Source: Hymenoscyphus infarciens (Eukaryota > Ascomycota > Leotiomycetes > Helotiales > Helotiaceae). Taken from it: a stretch of 64,000 nt of DNA. Within the stretch, counting starts at the first letter, position 1, and each line of letters opens with the position of its first letter. The notes under the pieces were generated by a model. The model saw only the letters and a list, made by a program, of their open reading frames with translations. It did no database searches and was not told where the DNA came from. The DNA lies in the NCBI GenBank assembly GCA_001414345.1, contig LLCB01000302.1, positions 1-64,000 of the forward strand. Reading direction: 5' to 3'. A program made the translations under genes and the position numbers. Below, piece after piece: positions 24,058-36,336 of the stretch.

Positions 24058-24847
24058 TCATAATATGGTGCATCTTGTTTTTTTAGGTCGATATATCCGT
24101 CCACCACGAGCTCCGTCTGTAGCTAGATCACTCGTCTGTGATCGACTTGTTTTGTTGGTTGTGGGAGCTTTTGAGCTACTGTTTGCCATTCGCTGTCGTC
24201 GCAGTTGTCTCACAACATCGTAGAAGGCCTTTTCGACGTTGATGTAGTTCTTTGCCGAGGCTTCTACAAATTCACACCCCAATTCCCTTGCCAGAGCATG
24301 CCCTTCCTGGGTGGAAACCTCTCGTTCTGTCACTCTGTCGCTTTTGTTACCCACCAACATGATTGGGACCGGCGCCTGAGGCCCCGTGGCAGATAATGGT
24401 GATCCAGGATATGGGGGCGAAGAAGATGACGATTCCTTGACACGTTGTATCTGGTTGTGGAATCTTGTAATTCGCGTGAAAGACGATCTCGAGGATATAC
24501 TGTAAACCAGCACAAACCCTTCTCCATCACGGATCCATTGATCTCGTAAGGCTGTGTATTCTTCTTGGCCTGCCGTGTCAAGCACTTCCAACATGCAGGA
24601 CTGGCCATCGATGACAACCTGTTTTCGGTACGAGTCTTCGATTGTAGGGTCATACTGAGGGGGGATAATTAGTATAGTTTCTCGATTTCCACAGGTAAAT
24701 CTGGGATAAAGATTATTGCGCAGGCCGAGAGGATTTGCTTACCGTCTCAACGAAATGTTGTAATGTTAATTGAATAGTCAAAGCCGTCTTTCCAACACCT
24801 CCATCTCCCAGTACCACCAACTTGTATAACACCATTTTGCCCGCCAT
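24058..24847 (-). CDS. ras2: Ras-like small GTPase, RAS2/RasB type
   Basis: 233 residues from exons 24847-24743 and 24654-24058, with an 88-nt intron 24742-24655 (GTAAGC..CAG, CTAAT branch). All Ras motifs are present: P-loop GDGGVGKT (14-21), effector loop YDPTIEDSY (36-44), DTAGQEE (61-67, catalytic Gln65), NKSD (138-141) and SAK (168-170). An extra Ser/Pro segment of about 20 residues between the RVKES stretch and [11 protein letters not shown] is typical of the filamentous-fungal RAS2/RasB group (Neurospora ras-2) rather than the RAS1/RasA group. The tail ends in CTIL, a CaaX box whose final Leu predicts geranylgeranylation and membrane anchoring. Such proteins feed polarity, MAPK and cAMP signalling. 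The [12 protein letters not shown] start matches homologues, so the in-frame upstream ATG at 24910 is not used here. Confidence 0.95.
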
Positions 24848-26976
24848 GTTTGAGGTTGTTTGGAAAAGAGGGGCGTTGCGGAACGAGAGACTGACGACAG
24901 CTAGGAACAAACTTTGGAAATTCGGGAAATTGGGTGGGATAGGGCGGACTGGACGATTTGGGATATGATGAAGGAAGCGTGAGCACTATCAAGTCTACTC
25001 GTAGCAGCAGCTATCTTGTTGATCTGCAGGAGATTTGTTTTGGCGTTTGGCAGGTTCAAGAAGCTCGGACTTCCCGCTTGTGGAGAGATTTGGGGGGCAC
25101 GATAGCGGATAGGGTGGCCGAAACTGGCTCGGCGGGTTGAGGGCACTGGGGTGTGTGTTGCGCTACGAGGAGCTCGCTCACTCGGTGATTGAGGGCGCAG
25201 AGCAGACGGGAGCAGAGCGGAGCGGAGCTTTGGGAGGGCAAAGAGAAGGCGTCGGGGTCGGTCGTCTCAGAGCTGCGAGGGTATGAGGGTATGAGGTATG
25301 AGGGTATGAGGGTAGGAGGGTAGTATGCAGGTGAAGGTGTAGGTGAGGGAGGGGTGATGGAGGTGACAAACGAGCTGCTGCTTGCTGCTGTGTTGAACCT
25401 TTTTTTTTTTTCTTTCAGGGCTGTTGAGTGGTGGGTGGTTTGTTGCTGCAGTGGAGGAGTGGGAGTGGGTGTGGGTGTTGGTGTGGGTGTCGATCCAGGC
25501 GGCAATTGTCGGACGTACTTGGGAGCGAGGGCGATGCGATTTCGAGGATGCGATGCGATGCTGGGCTGGTGGTGGAGGGAGGAGGATAGAGGGGAGGATA
25601 GAGGGAAGGATAGAGGGGAGACCTTGAAGGTTTTGGTCACTACTAGTACAATACCTAGTACTGGTACGGTAGATAGCGTAGAGACAGCGTAGAGATAGCG
25701 TAGGTAGAGGGGTAGCAGGAGGTAGATTCGTCTCACGGCTGTAAAGAGTCGAAAAAAGCTCTCGACCGGCGTGGGTAGGTTGGGGATCTAGATGGGAGGG
25801 GGGCTCAGGTGCGTAGCGTAGCGTAGCGTAGGTAGCTGGCGGAAGGGGGCCCGTTGTGGATAGAGAACAAGACTAAACGGCGCGGGAGAGTCGGTTGTGA
25901 ACTTATGATGATGGAGAATGGGAGAGAAGATAAGAATAAGAAGAGGCTTAGAAGAAGTGAGAGTTACGAGAGGAGAGCGGAGAGCGGAGAGCAGGATAGA
26001 GTAGAAGGAAGAAAGAAAAGAAAAGAAAAGGTGTTAGTTTTAGGCTTCAATGCAATGGGGACTTGATGCCGTGCGTGCTGTGCTCTGCTGGTGTGCGATG
26101 CGGCATGAATGGGAAACACTGGCAAGCTTGCAGATTGATAAAAGCAGCAACCACTAAACCTTCCCCCCCCCCCCGTCTTAGCCTCTTGCAGCGTGCAGGT
26201 TCGTTCTCCCAGCCTTTTCCATTGCTCCCGTCCAGAGCATCGTACATCGGCTCGAGACACTCACTGTCCGAAAACTCCCAAACTTGAAGGTGAAGAGTGG
26301 GGGCAGAGTTGATCTCAGGCATGAAATGAAATCCATGTCGACTCACTCGCCTTTCCACCTTAATTCATACTTTGGAAAGGAAAACTGATCCCATCACCTG
26401 TCATGTATATCTTCCCCAATCCCAACAGTCCGGTTCAGTGTGATATAATGCCTTGATCCCGCCCTCCACTGCTCTAGCGAATGGTTAATTTCCATGGCAT
26501 GAGCTCTCACTCTTTTCCCGACACGCATGCCTGGTCTGGATGTCTTTATCCTCATCAGCCATCTCTCCAAACCTTCCTACCCCAAGGTTCATCGGTGCGC
26601 TGGTCATGGGAGAACGTCACTGAATAGTCAATACATCAGTCATGGTCAGCCATGATCAGCCATGGTCATCACAGCGTCAGTGCTGACAGAAGGAGAACCG
26701 AGTGTGGAGCATTGATATCATATTCTATTTGTACGACATCAGTATCAGCTCCCAGAATACAAGTAGCCTCCATTCAAAGATATCATTGCCCTCGGGGCCG
26801 CTTAATTTCCACCATGTACGCCAATCCTAATTGCCAGAAATTTTCAATATAGACATAAGAAGCTCAAAGACGTCGTCTCAGGTATACTGGTTCGTTGATC
26901 GTGTCAACCCAGATGTAGTAAGTACCGTCTCGTGGAGGAGTACGGTAGGTAGGTAGTAGTTATGTAGACCAAGAGT
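24848..26976. other. Long upstream region of the Ras gene
   Basis: No gene is seen. The sequence 25140-25990 is strongly G/A-biased on the plus strand (C/T-rich in the direction of the Ras gene), with several tandem repeats: GAGGGTATGA near 25278-25315, GAGGATAGAG near 25580-25618 and GCGTA units at 25811-25832. This may be a long pyrimidine-rich leader or promoter. The rest, to 26976, is unremarkable. Confidence 0.5.
25811..25832. repeat. GCGTA tandem repeat
   Basis: Four copies of GCGTA followed by GG. Looser AGCGTAG copies lie just upstream (25672-25705). The same array, with three copies, recurs at 28497-28513 upstream of the Opy2 gene. Confidence 0.8.
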
Positions 26977-28189
26977 CTACGATTCTTTCATTTCGTGTTC
27001 GTCCCCAAAGGGTGTGGATTTTTCTCCTTTGCCCTTGGATCGCTTCGTCACAGCGCCGAGTGAGCCATGACTTGCGACTCGAGCAAGGGGCGGGTCCCGG
27101 AATGGTCCTTGTTGCATGGTTGGGGTATCGTCGATAATGGTGATTGCTTGCGAGTCGCGATCGAGAAGACTTTCCTCCTTCGCTTTTCCGGCTGAAGGAG
27201 GCTGCTTCTTGCTTGGTACTCGGACCACCAGTGGCTTGACTTGAGTGGCAGTATTGGCATTGTTCAAGAATGTCGATCCAACAGAGAAAGCAGGACTCGC
27301 GGGTCTTCCGGCTCCATATTTGCCAAAATCAACACTTGGGACAGGTGGTGTCATGTCACCGGGTGAACCGGCTCCATTCGATTTGACACTCACCACTGCT
27401 GCCTTTCCTCGAATCACAGTCTGAGCAGGTACTGGAGACACAATGGCGTTCTTTCCATAGATGGTCGAGGCAACACTATTTCGGGCATATGATGTACGTT
27501 CACTAACACCCGAGTACGTAGAATCTCGCAAGTCCCCAGGCACGAAGAAATGCTCTTGTTCATAGGGACTGCTTGCGGCGGATGACAAGGCAATTGGAAT
27601 CGGTGGAACTGGTGGTACGAGCAGGCCAGGCGTTGATGGAGCGGATCGATTGGTGACGCCAGGGATATATGCGATTTGAATAATATTCGATGCGCGAGTG
27701 AGGACGGTTGAAGCAATTGAGCCAACGGTGTGTGTTGAGGCTCTCGCATCTCGTTGCATCGTGAAGTCCTTCTCGGCCTGGGTTTGGTCGTCCTGATCAT
27801 CGATCCAATTGTCCTGCTCATATTGTTGCCTCTTTGTCTTGATGCAAAACCTCCAGACCAGATAAGTAACGATCGCGATAACCACAACTCCTCCGATTAC
27901 ACCGCCAGCAATTGCACCTCCATTGGGCCCACTGCTTGTTTTTTTTGTCGTGGTTACGGTCGTAGAGTTTGGATCTTTTATGCAGGTTGTCTGTTGGCAC
28001 GCATCGCAGGTAGGCGGGATTTGACTACACACCAGTCCCGCGGCGCAATCAGGGCAGGAAACAGGACTGTCATCACAATTCACACATCTTCGAAAGAGAG
28101 AGCCAAATTGCGCTGTACGCGGATTAGACAATGATTTCTGTCTGAAAGGGGCCTCGCCACAACATACCAGGTTCGAATACAAAAGCCAT
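26977..28189 (-). CDS. opy2: Opy2-like membrane anchor of the HOG pathway
   Basis: Opy2 proteins are single-pass plasma-membrane anchors that recruit the Ste50/Ste11 MAPK module for osmotic and filamentous signalling. A tiny first exon, 28189-28168 (22 nt: Met plus six codons and one base), is joined across the 55-nt intron 28167-28113 (GTATGT..CAG, CTAAT branch) to 28112-26977, giving 385 residues. The short extracellular domain has eight cysteines at 17, 20, 27, 30, 36, 43, 46 and 51, the Opy2-type Cys pattern. It is followed by a Thr/Ser linker, a Gly/Val-rich membrane helix (about 73-97) and a long Ser/Pro-rich cytoplasmic tail. The alternative of reading straight through the intron from an upstream codon would give an N-terminus unlike the family. 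The Cys pattern plus topology make the assignment good. Ste50 binding is known for the family, not visible here. Confidence 0.87.
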
Positions 28190-28496
28190 TATGAGGACGT
28201 CAACGTCTGTATTGTATTATATGATTATATCCGCCCAAAGACCATGGACTATCGATATGTCGAAGTGCCTGGCAATACGTGTGATTCGTCTCGATGTGTT
28301 GATGTTAAAGGTGAGGGTCGAGATGGGATGGCGAGAGAGGGTAGACGAAGTAAAGAGAACCTGCTCGACAACAAAGGTGTACTGAAAGGATAAAGTGGTG
28401 GGTAAAAGGGCGGTATCTCAAATACAGTAGCACAGGTTTGCAGCGAAGAGATTCAGGAGGATATGAAGGGTGTTCGAGGTGATGTATGCTCCCGTT

Positions 28497-28513
28497 GCGT
28501 AGCGTAGCGTAGG
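28497..28513. repeat. GCGTA tandem repeat upstream of opy2
   Basis: Three GCGTA copies plus GG, about 310 bases upstream of the Opy2 start. It repeats the array at 25811-25832 upstream of the Ras gene, in the same orientation relative to transcription. Confidence 0.7.
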
Positions 28514-29813
28514 CTTGAAGATTGGGGTTTACGGTCGCAAAGATGTCGTGGAAGGAGAAGGGAAAACGAGTGTGGGTAGAGAACAAGCTCCGAGGTATGA
28601 AAATTGGAAGTGAAGACGAAAAGGGTAGCAGTGAGATGCTTCGCAGCGGCTACATGGACGAGGACGAGGACGAGGAACCAGAGGGGACCAGGCGATGTTT
28701 TGTTTCTCTGGAGTCGAAGTCTGTGTTGGAATGGTCGTTCGTTCTACTGGTTGGTACTTGGCGATGTTCAGACGGAAGAAGCGATCTGCTCAACGGGGCC
28801 GCCAGACTCCAACCCCATTTTGCTCGCCCTGAATCCTTCAAGAATAGCAGCCTGAGGTGGCAATTTGGGCCACGCTAGTCCTAAAGGGGGAGTTGGACAA
28901 GAAAAGCGGCAGTCTCTCCTCTCCTCACTTGCATCTCCCGAAGTTCTTTGATTATTTGGTTGTAAAATGGGGACATGGCATTTTGGTCTAGAATTAAATT
29001 CTCGAATACCATCATATTCTACGAGTCCTTCCAACTTCGTCGATCGCCGACAGCCCCCGAAAGTGACAATCTTTCTTTCATCAACACTTTCCCCCAACTT
29101 CGTACCTGACTGATGCCGCTTTTTTCAAGCGCCAAGGGAGTTTTACCCCAGCGCCGTAATCCACTGCAAACCTTGGAAGGATGCTGACATGAACCTACTA
29201 AGTTATAACCTAATTAAAGGGATCAATGCCACCCCACCAATCGCGCTAGAATATCAAACATCAGATAAAATTGTCCAAGTGAGTTGGCAGTTGCGGAGAA
29301 CCTCTTGATCATGAACTTTCACTTCAAGTTTGGCCAGACTCTTCAGCGTTCATACGAGTACGGACTGCACAAAGCCGTCGAGTACGGACAACTCGGACAA
29401 TTCGGACAAGACCATTCGCTCAAGAAAGCTGCGCCCCCTGCCACACATCGCCCCCAATCAATCTAGAGTCTTGGAAGAATCCCGTAGGGCAGAGAGAGAA
29501 GCCGATATTACGGCGAGAATACGACCAACAATTCTTTCTCAAAAAGATTCTACTACAGTCTCCATGTGATTGTCTGTGTTCATCTTGACTCTTGATTGCC
29601 TCCGCTTTCTCCGCAAACCCGTCCGTTCCTTGCTGCGTTGTCCACGAGCTAAAAGTCAGACGCGTAAACCTCTGCGGAACTATGCAGACTCTGCAGTAGT
29701 TGGAACCGAAATGTACTCTTCGGCTTCGGATTCAAGAGGAACCGGCAAAGTCTCCCAAGTGACTGGGAACTAATTGGTGTTTGCTAACATGTTTGCTAAC
29801 ATATCTCCCCGAA

Positions 29814-29866
29814 AAGCAGCAGTTGACAAGCTCTCCCCAGGAGCAACCAGTTATCAACTGCTGCTT
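29814..29866. repeat. Perfect 13-bp inverted repeat
   Basis: AAGCAGCAGTTGA (29814-29826) pairs exactly with TCAACTGCTGCTT (29854-29866) across a 27-base loop. There is no T-run or gene end beside it. The function is unknown. Confidence 0.6.
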
Positions 29867-31880
29867 CTACCGAGAGGCTCTAGGGTTCGTTTTACTCATC
29901 AATGAACTGGGTAAGCAGAGATTATTAAATAAAAAAGAATCAAGACTTGATACGTGCTTTGTGCGCTCGCTACATTTTTGTTGGTTCCTTCGTAAACTTC
30001 CATGTTTATACACGATGGCGTAAGCAGCAATTTTAGAAACAGTCCGCAAAAGAGGACAGAATTCAGAATGTACTCCCAGATACGAAGCTGTGCTGGTTCC
30101 AACCCAAAAGTAGGGTTCCAACAACTACTCAGTTTATGAGAAGCATGATGATAGAGCGCGATTGACTTTGATACTACTCGTACTTGTTGATAATGATAGT
30201 CACGGAAACTAATGGTAACCTGGGTGACAGTTCTCAAAGTTTGAATGTCAACAGCCAAACTTTGAACTAAGAAAATTTAAAGAAGTAGTTCATGACCGAT
30301 TGAAGTTTATAGTAGCGTAGCTTCTGAGCAATGACACCAGCGAGTCGAGTAGACAAACGCCCTCCGTTCCACCAGGGCTTCTCTTTGCGGTGCCATCTGG
30401 ACTTGTTTTAATGACAAATAGTAACATATAACCTTCGTATTTGTGGTGAGTAAATATATCATATGGTATTGGACATGGAAAGGGGCAATGGTAGTACTTA
30501 CTGATTTGCTAGGTCTAATCTTCGTGCAGGAGTCCGAGGTACTAAGATAATGATGAATCCCATTACTAGGAAACGTGTATATGGAACAAGAAAGTTGAGA
30601 ACAATCTGAGCTACAGTAAATACAAGGTTCTGTGGTTGAAAGAAACCATGGTTGGATTTTGATATGATGCCATAACTCGTAAGCTCGAGGCTTGCCCCTG
30701 AATAAGGGGGATGCGGAGTACCTTCCGCCCACATCTCAACGAGATAGATTCTTCGATTTTTACTGAAAACTCTCAATATTCAAGCCATATTGCTAGATGG
30801 ATTGGAACATTTCTCAATTGAATAGTTCAACCATCGTATTGCAGCTCGGAACTACGGTGTACTGCACTCCAGTAAAACTTGGTGTAGTAGATCTATATTT
30901 AGCTCATTGGGGCTTGGATATTTCTGACGGCGTCAAAGAAAAGTGGCGACAGAAAGAAAGGCTGTGGCGAATAGCGTATTCACCTGAATTGGAAAATCAG
31001 CCTCTCAGGGAGTCAGCACTGAATGAACCATTGAATTGCAGCGTAAAGACGAGGTTGTTGAAGCTGAAGAGAACCTTAATCATGCAAGTCTTTCTCCCCC
31101 CCAAGCCAAAGGAAATGCAAGATTGTGGGGCAGTTGTTTCACGAGGCGGGCGGCGCTTCTGAAATTCCAAACGAAATCCTGCCTTGCGAGAGACTTCGGA
31201 TTCTTTGACAGCTTCCCTTTCCAGGATGCACAGTGACCTTTATAGCTTCACCGACTTCGCATTCATAGATGCAAGTAAAAGGGACATCGTAACAAGGGAC
31301 AAATGAGCTCGTGAGAACGTAATATCGTATTAAAAGACAGCAGGAGAGGGGCATGCGACGCTGTCCACAGATCGTACTCTCAGGAGACGCCAGAACCAAT
31401 CACAGTTAGCACCGTCTCTTTTACAGGGGTGCTCTTCACAGCCGTGCCGTGCTGGTTCCCTTCATGTAAATCACCAAGCAAGCAAGCGAACAAATCTGAA
31501 CTAAATCTGGAAATCCCTAGAAGAGGACGACCTAGGAAAGTCAACACCACCAAACTGCATCCTCTTCTCAGCCAACTGCTTCCGCCCTTGGATTGTGAGA
31601 ATCTCTTCTCTGCATGCAATCGTCTCCTTTCCTCTCAGCACCTTCACCACACACTCGTTCGTTGTTGTTGTTCCCCTTTGCATAGACAACCCTGACGTGC
31701 GTGCGGTGACGCGGATCCTAGAACCACACATTCCATCCTCCTCGCCTCCTTTTTCCTACAACATCCATCAACAAGCAAAAGCAACACCAGCGACATTGCG
31801 AGCTCATACCATCGCAACCAACTCAATCCGCCATTCCTCATCTATCCAACACTCCCTGAGAAGAGCTCTCCGCCGCAAAG

Positions 31881-34786
31881 ATGGCTCACCCGGGCGGAAA
31901 TCCCCCTTATGATGATCACAGACTCCAGGACCTTCCCCCTGGAGGCAACGTAAGTCAAGTCATCGATTCCATCAAGGGGAGCCATTTCTAACACTGAATC
32001 GCAGTACCACTTGCCACCACACGATGATGAGGAAGGCAACCAGCCGCTTTTGCACCAAGCCCCTGGGCCATTTGCCAGCCCCTATGACAACAATACCCTT
32101 CGAGCCAACACCCCTCCTGTGCGACCAAATTCGACATACAGTCTGACCGAGTCCTACGCACCGAATGCCACAACCCCAGCACCATATAGCAGTGAATACG
32201 GTGGAAGCACTGCTACATATCCTTTGGACTCTGATCCTTACGGTCGAGTTGCCTCTCCCTATTCACGCGCTGATTCAGACTCCACCGAGGCCTGGAAACA
32301 GCGACAAGCCCCGGCAACTGGTGGTCTAAAGCGATATGCTACGAGAAAGATTAAGCTTGTGCAAGGCAGTGTCTTGAGTGTCAATCACCCCGTCCCATCC
32401 GCTATCAAGAATGCCATTCAACAAAAATACCGCCAAGAGGCCGAAGGGGGCAACAGCGAGGAGTTTACACACATGCGATACACAGCCGCTACCTGTGACC
32501 CAGATGATTTTACTCTCAAGAATGGTTATAATCTACGACCTGCCATGTACAACCGCCACACCGAGTTGCTCATTGCCGTCACATACTATAACGAGGACAA
32601 GACGTTGACAGCCCGTACGCTCCATGGTGTCATGCAAAACATTCGTGATATCGTAAACCTCAAGAAGTCCGATTTCTGGAACGTTGGTGGACCAGCCTGG
32701 CAGAAGATTGTGGTGTGTCTCGTTTTCGATGGTATTGATCCTTGCGACAAGAACACATTGGATATCTTGGCTACCATTGGTATTTACCAGGACGGTGTCA
32801 TGAAGAAGGATGTCGATGGAAAAGAGACAGTCGCACACGTTTTCGAGTACACCACTCAATTATCTGTCACCGCCAACCAGCAGCTCATCCGGCCCACGGA
32901 AGACAGTGCCAACACCTTCCCTCCAGTGCAGATGATGTTCTGTCTGAAGCAAAAGAACACCAAGAAGATCAACTCCCATAGATGGCTCTTCAATGCTTTC
33001 GGTCGTTTGTTGAACCCCGAAGTCTGTATTCTTCTAGATGCTGGAACCAAACCCGGACCAAAATCACTTTTGTCTCTCTGGGAAGGTTTCTACAACGACA
33101 AGGATCTTGGTGGAGCTTGTGGTGAAATCCACGCCATGTTGGGAAAAGGTGGCAGAAAACTGCTCAATCCTCTCATCGCCGCTCAAAATTTCGAGTATAA
33201 GATCAGTAACATCCTGGACAAGCCGCTTGAGAGTTCTTTCGGATATGTTAGTGTGTTGCCCGGTGCTTTCTCTGCATACCGATTCCGTGCCATTATGGGC
33301 AGACCATTAGAACAATACTTCCACGGTGATCACACACTGTCCAAGAAACTTGGAAAGAAGGGTATCGAGGGAATGAACATTTTCAAGAAGAACATGTTTT
33401 TGGCCGAGGACAGAATTCTGTGCTTCGAGTTGGTGGCAAAGGCTGGTTCGAAATGGCATTTGACATATATCAAGGCTGCCAAGGGTGAGACTGATGTACC
33501 TGAAGGTGCTGCTGAATTCATTGGCCAACGTCGAAGATGGCTCAACGGTTCGTTTGCCGCCAGTATGTACGCCATTATGCATTTCGGAAGAATGTAAGTT
33601 TAACCTCCTCTCCTCAGTGCGCCCAAATTGCTAACAGTCCTTAGGTACAAGAGTGGACACAATCTTGTGCGCATGTTCTTCCTCCATATTCAACTTCTAT
33701 ACAATATGTTCAGTGTGTTCCTTTCCTGGTTCATGTTGGCATCTTTCTGGTTGACCACTACCGTTATTATGGACTTGGTTGGAACCCCCAAGAAAGGCGA
33801 CAATGCAAATGATCCCAGCACCGACAAGCATGGTTGGCCATTCGGTGACACCGCGACACCAATTATCAACACCATTCTCAAATATCTCTACCTCGGATTC
33901 TTGGTCACGCAATTTATTCTCGCACTTGGTAACAGACCTAAGGGTTCCAAGCTTACCTACCTTATATCTTTCGTCATCTTCGGTGTGATCAACGCTTACT
34001 TGATCGTCTTATCCATGTATCTGGCCATCAATGGTATCACCACTACCAGTTTCAACACCAACAGTACTTCTGATTTCTTCAAGAGTTTCTTTGGAAGTGC
34101 CAACGGAAGTGGTGGTATTATTATTGTTGCTTTGGCAGCCACATTCGGTCTATACTTCGTTGCCTCCTTCATGTACCTCGACCCATGGCACATGTTTACC
34201 TCCTTCGCCCAATATCTCTTGCTTATGTCTTCATACATCAACATCTTGATGGTCTATGCCTTCAGTAATTGGCACGATGTTTCCTGGGGAACCAAGGGTT
34301 CTGACAAGGCTGAGGCACTTCCCTCCGCGAAAACAACGAAGACGGACGGCAAAGGCGCAGCAGTCATTGAAGAAATCGACAGACCTCAAGAGGATATTGA
34401 CAGTCAATTCGAGGCTACTGTAAAGCGCGCTCTTCGACCATTCATCCCCGAAGTTGAAGATGAGAGCAAGTCGCTTGAAGATTCCTACAAATCTTTCAGA
34501 ACCAAGCTCTTGATCTCCTGGATTTTCTCAAATGCTTTGCTCTCCGTTCTGATTACTAGTGATAGCATTGACAAATTTGGTTTCAGCGTAAGTTCTTGAC
34601 ATCCCTTCTACTTGTTTTCTTCGATACTAATTCTGAATACAGGCGAGTCACAACGCTAGTGCTAGAACGCAACAATTCTTTGAGTACCTGCTTTGGGCAA
34701 CAGCCGTCTTGGCCGTCATTCGTTTTATCGGATGTATGTGGTTCTTGGGACGATCTGGAATCATGTGCTGCTTCGCAAGGCGCTAA
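31881..34786 (+). CDS. chsB: Class III chitin synthase
   Basis: Polymerises UDP-GlcNAc into chitin at hyphal tips and septa. Four exons: 31881-31949, 32005-33593, 33645-34587 and 34643-34786, each intron with GTAAGT and a CTAAC-like branch, giving 914 residues, the normal length. A hydrophilic N-terminal region (about 1-130) precedes the CS1N and catalytic domain beginning [15 protein letters not shown]. Key residues seen: DAGTKPG loop, acidic EDR (491-493), and QRRRWLNGS (QRRRW 531-535), followed by membrane helices that start near [19 protein letters not shown] and end with [14 protein letters not shown]. Class III is chosen from class-specific stretches such as [26 protein letters not shown] and the N-terminal RLQDLPPGG found in Neurospora CHS-1 and Aspergillus chsB/chsG. 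The symbol follows A. nidulans usage. The ATG at 31881 opens this conserved N-terminus. Confidence 0.95.
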
Positions 34787-35558
34787 GCGTAGATGGAACT
34801 CCTGGTTTTCCGAGGCCATGCGATCCATGAATCATATAGCTTGCTCTCATCGGTGGAAGATTAATGATGGATCTTGCAATTGTTGTTGTAAAAGTACTAG
34901 GGGGGTTTTGCATTTGCACATCATGGCGTTCTATGAGTCGTCGAGCGGCTCGTTCTAGATGTTTGATTTCAGTGTAGTAGTTTGTCTCGAAAATTGAATA
35001 CCCACAATGAAAATACATGACTGACATGACTTTACCATATTCTTATCATTTTTCATTATTTGTGACCATCTTTTAAATTGGACCCCATCTCTCAAGTAGA
35101 CACCAAGAACTATTCCTTAATTCATTTGTTGCTTTTCTGTAGGTCAATCTTTGTATTTATCAAGTCCTAGAATAGTGTTAATATTTTGAGCAACAAAGGC
35201 AGTCTAAACAAGAGATGCCTGTAACAGGAGTATGTGAAGTACGTAAGACCCGTGTCGGTATTAAGAGATTCACGGCGTGACTATCAATAGGCAGTTAACC
35301 GAAATGAAACAACCAAAAAACAAAACAGGGATGAAATTTGGTTTGTGCATAGCAGGGGTGAAAAACGTTGTCTTACTCACCAGTAAGGCTATGCCAAGAG
35401 GTGGGACTTAGGAAATACTTCATCGCCTCTGAGCCTTGCCTCCGCAAAACCGTGGAGACAACAAGAAACACCTAAACTTCCCTTGTTGCGCATTTCATAC
35501 TTTCGGTCTCTCTCTTGTTCCTTACTTTGATATTCTCCTCTCACACACAACCGCCAAT
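34787..35558. other. Intergenic, no gene
   Basis: Holds the 3' untranslated region of the class III chitin synthase and the promoter of the UBC12 gene. Nothing distinctive is seen. Confidence 0.5.
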
Positions 35559-36336
35559 ATGCTGAAGCTATGGAATATGGTATGTGCCACAGTTGGAGCA
35601 ACCAATCTTGCCCTTCCCCCTCCAACTCCCCCGCCAATTTTGAGAAACTAACCCCCATCACAGAAGCAGAAGCAGCAGCAGGATGCCAACGCAGATGCTG
35701 CCTCGGGCACCCGGCGAAAGAAGGTGACTGCCGCTCAACTCCGAGTCCAAAAAGGCGAGGTTCCCATTTGCCCTGGGTTGATAATACCTTGTTGCCTTTG
35801 GCTAACTCGACACATTTCAGATCTTTCCGAACTCGCCCTACCCAGTACCATGAGGACCGTTTTCGCAGACCCCGACGACCTTCTCAACTTTGAACTCACC
35901 ATCGAGCCCGACGAGGGCATGTACAAGGGGGGAGCGTTCCATTTCACATTCGAGGTTGGCCAGGAATTTCCCCACTCGGCGCCAAAGGTCCTTTGCAAGG
36001 AGAAGATATATCACCCAAACATCGATCTTCACGGCAAGGTGTGCCTGAACATCCTTAGAGAGGACTGGAAGCCAGTGCTCAATTTACAAGCCGTGATCGT
36101 GGGTCTTCAGGTAGGCATAGCAAAAGTCCCCCGGAGCCATGGATAGAAGGTGTTGACTGATGAATGTATTGTAGTTTCTGTTTCTCGAACCCAACGCTTC
36201 GGACCCCCTCAACAAGGAAGCCGCAGAAGATCTCCGCCAAAACCGGGAGGGCTTCAAGCGCAACGTTCGACAAGCGATGGGTGGGGGAATGGTCAAGTCG
36301 GAGGTCTTTGATAAGGTGCTCAAGACTCGAGACTAA
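35559..36336 (+). CDS. UBC12: NEDD8-conjugating enzyme E2 (Ubc12)
   Basis: Transfers NEDD8/Rub1 to cullins, activating SCF-type ligases. Four exons: 35559-35579 (21 nt, MLKLWNM), 35664-35754, 35821-36110 and 36175-36336, giving 187 residues. The N-terminal MLKLW peptide is the E1-docking extension specific to Ubc12. The E2 core follows from [19 protein letters not shown], with the [18 protein letters not shown] active-site stretch; the catalytic cysteine is Cys112. The second intron (35755-35820) starts with GC (AAAAAG|GCGAGG) and ends TTTCAG after a CTAAC branch. Only this junction rebuilds the conserved VQKDLSEL, so a GC-AG intron is inferred. The other introns are GT-AG. Family, length and active site all agree. 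Confidence 0.93.

Larger units (their letters stand above)
28190..31880. other. Long intergenic region, no gene supported
   Basis: 3.7 kb between Opy2 (-) and the class III chitin synthase (+), so it holds both promoters. Open frames are short and without motifs. Noted: GCGTA repeats at 28497-28513, GAGGAC repeats near 28657-28674, CGAGTACGGAC copies near 29355-29395, and a perfect 13-bp inverted repeat at 29814-29826/29854-29866. Confidence 0.5.

Noticed and set aside
24848..24910. Upstream in-frame ATG extending the Ras protein by 21 residues
   Set aside because: The [12 protein letters not shown] start matches Ras homologues and has a good context; the extension is unlike them.
25056..25736. 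226-codon minus-strand frame rich in Pro, Thr and Ser
   Set aside because: Repetitive composition from tandem GT/GA repeats; lies in the upstream region of the Ras gene and has no domain. Could at most be a leader.
28522..28878. 118-codon plus frame upstream of Opy2
   Set aside because: Overlaps the GAGGAC repeat, no homologous motif, and open frames exist on both strands over the same bases.
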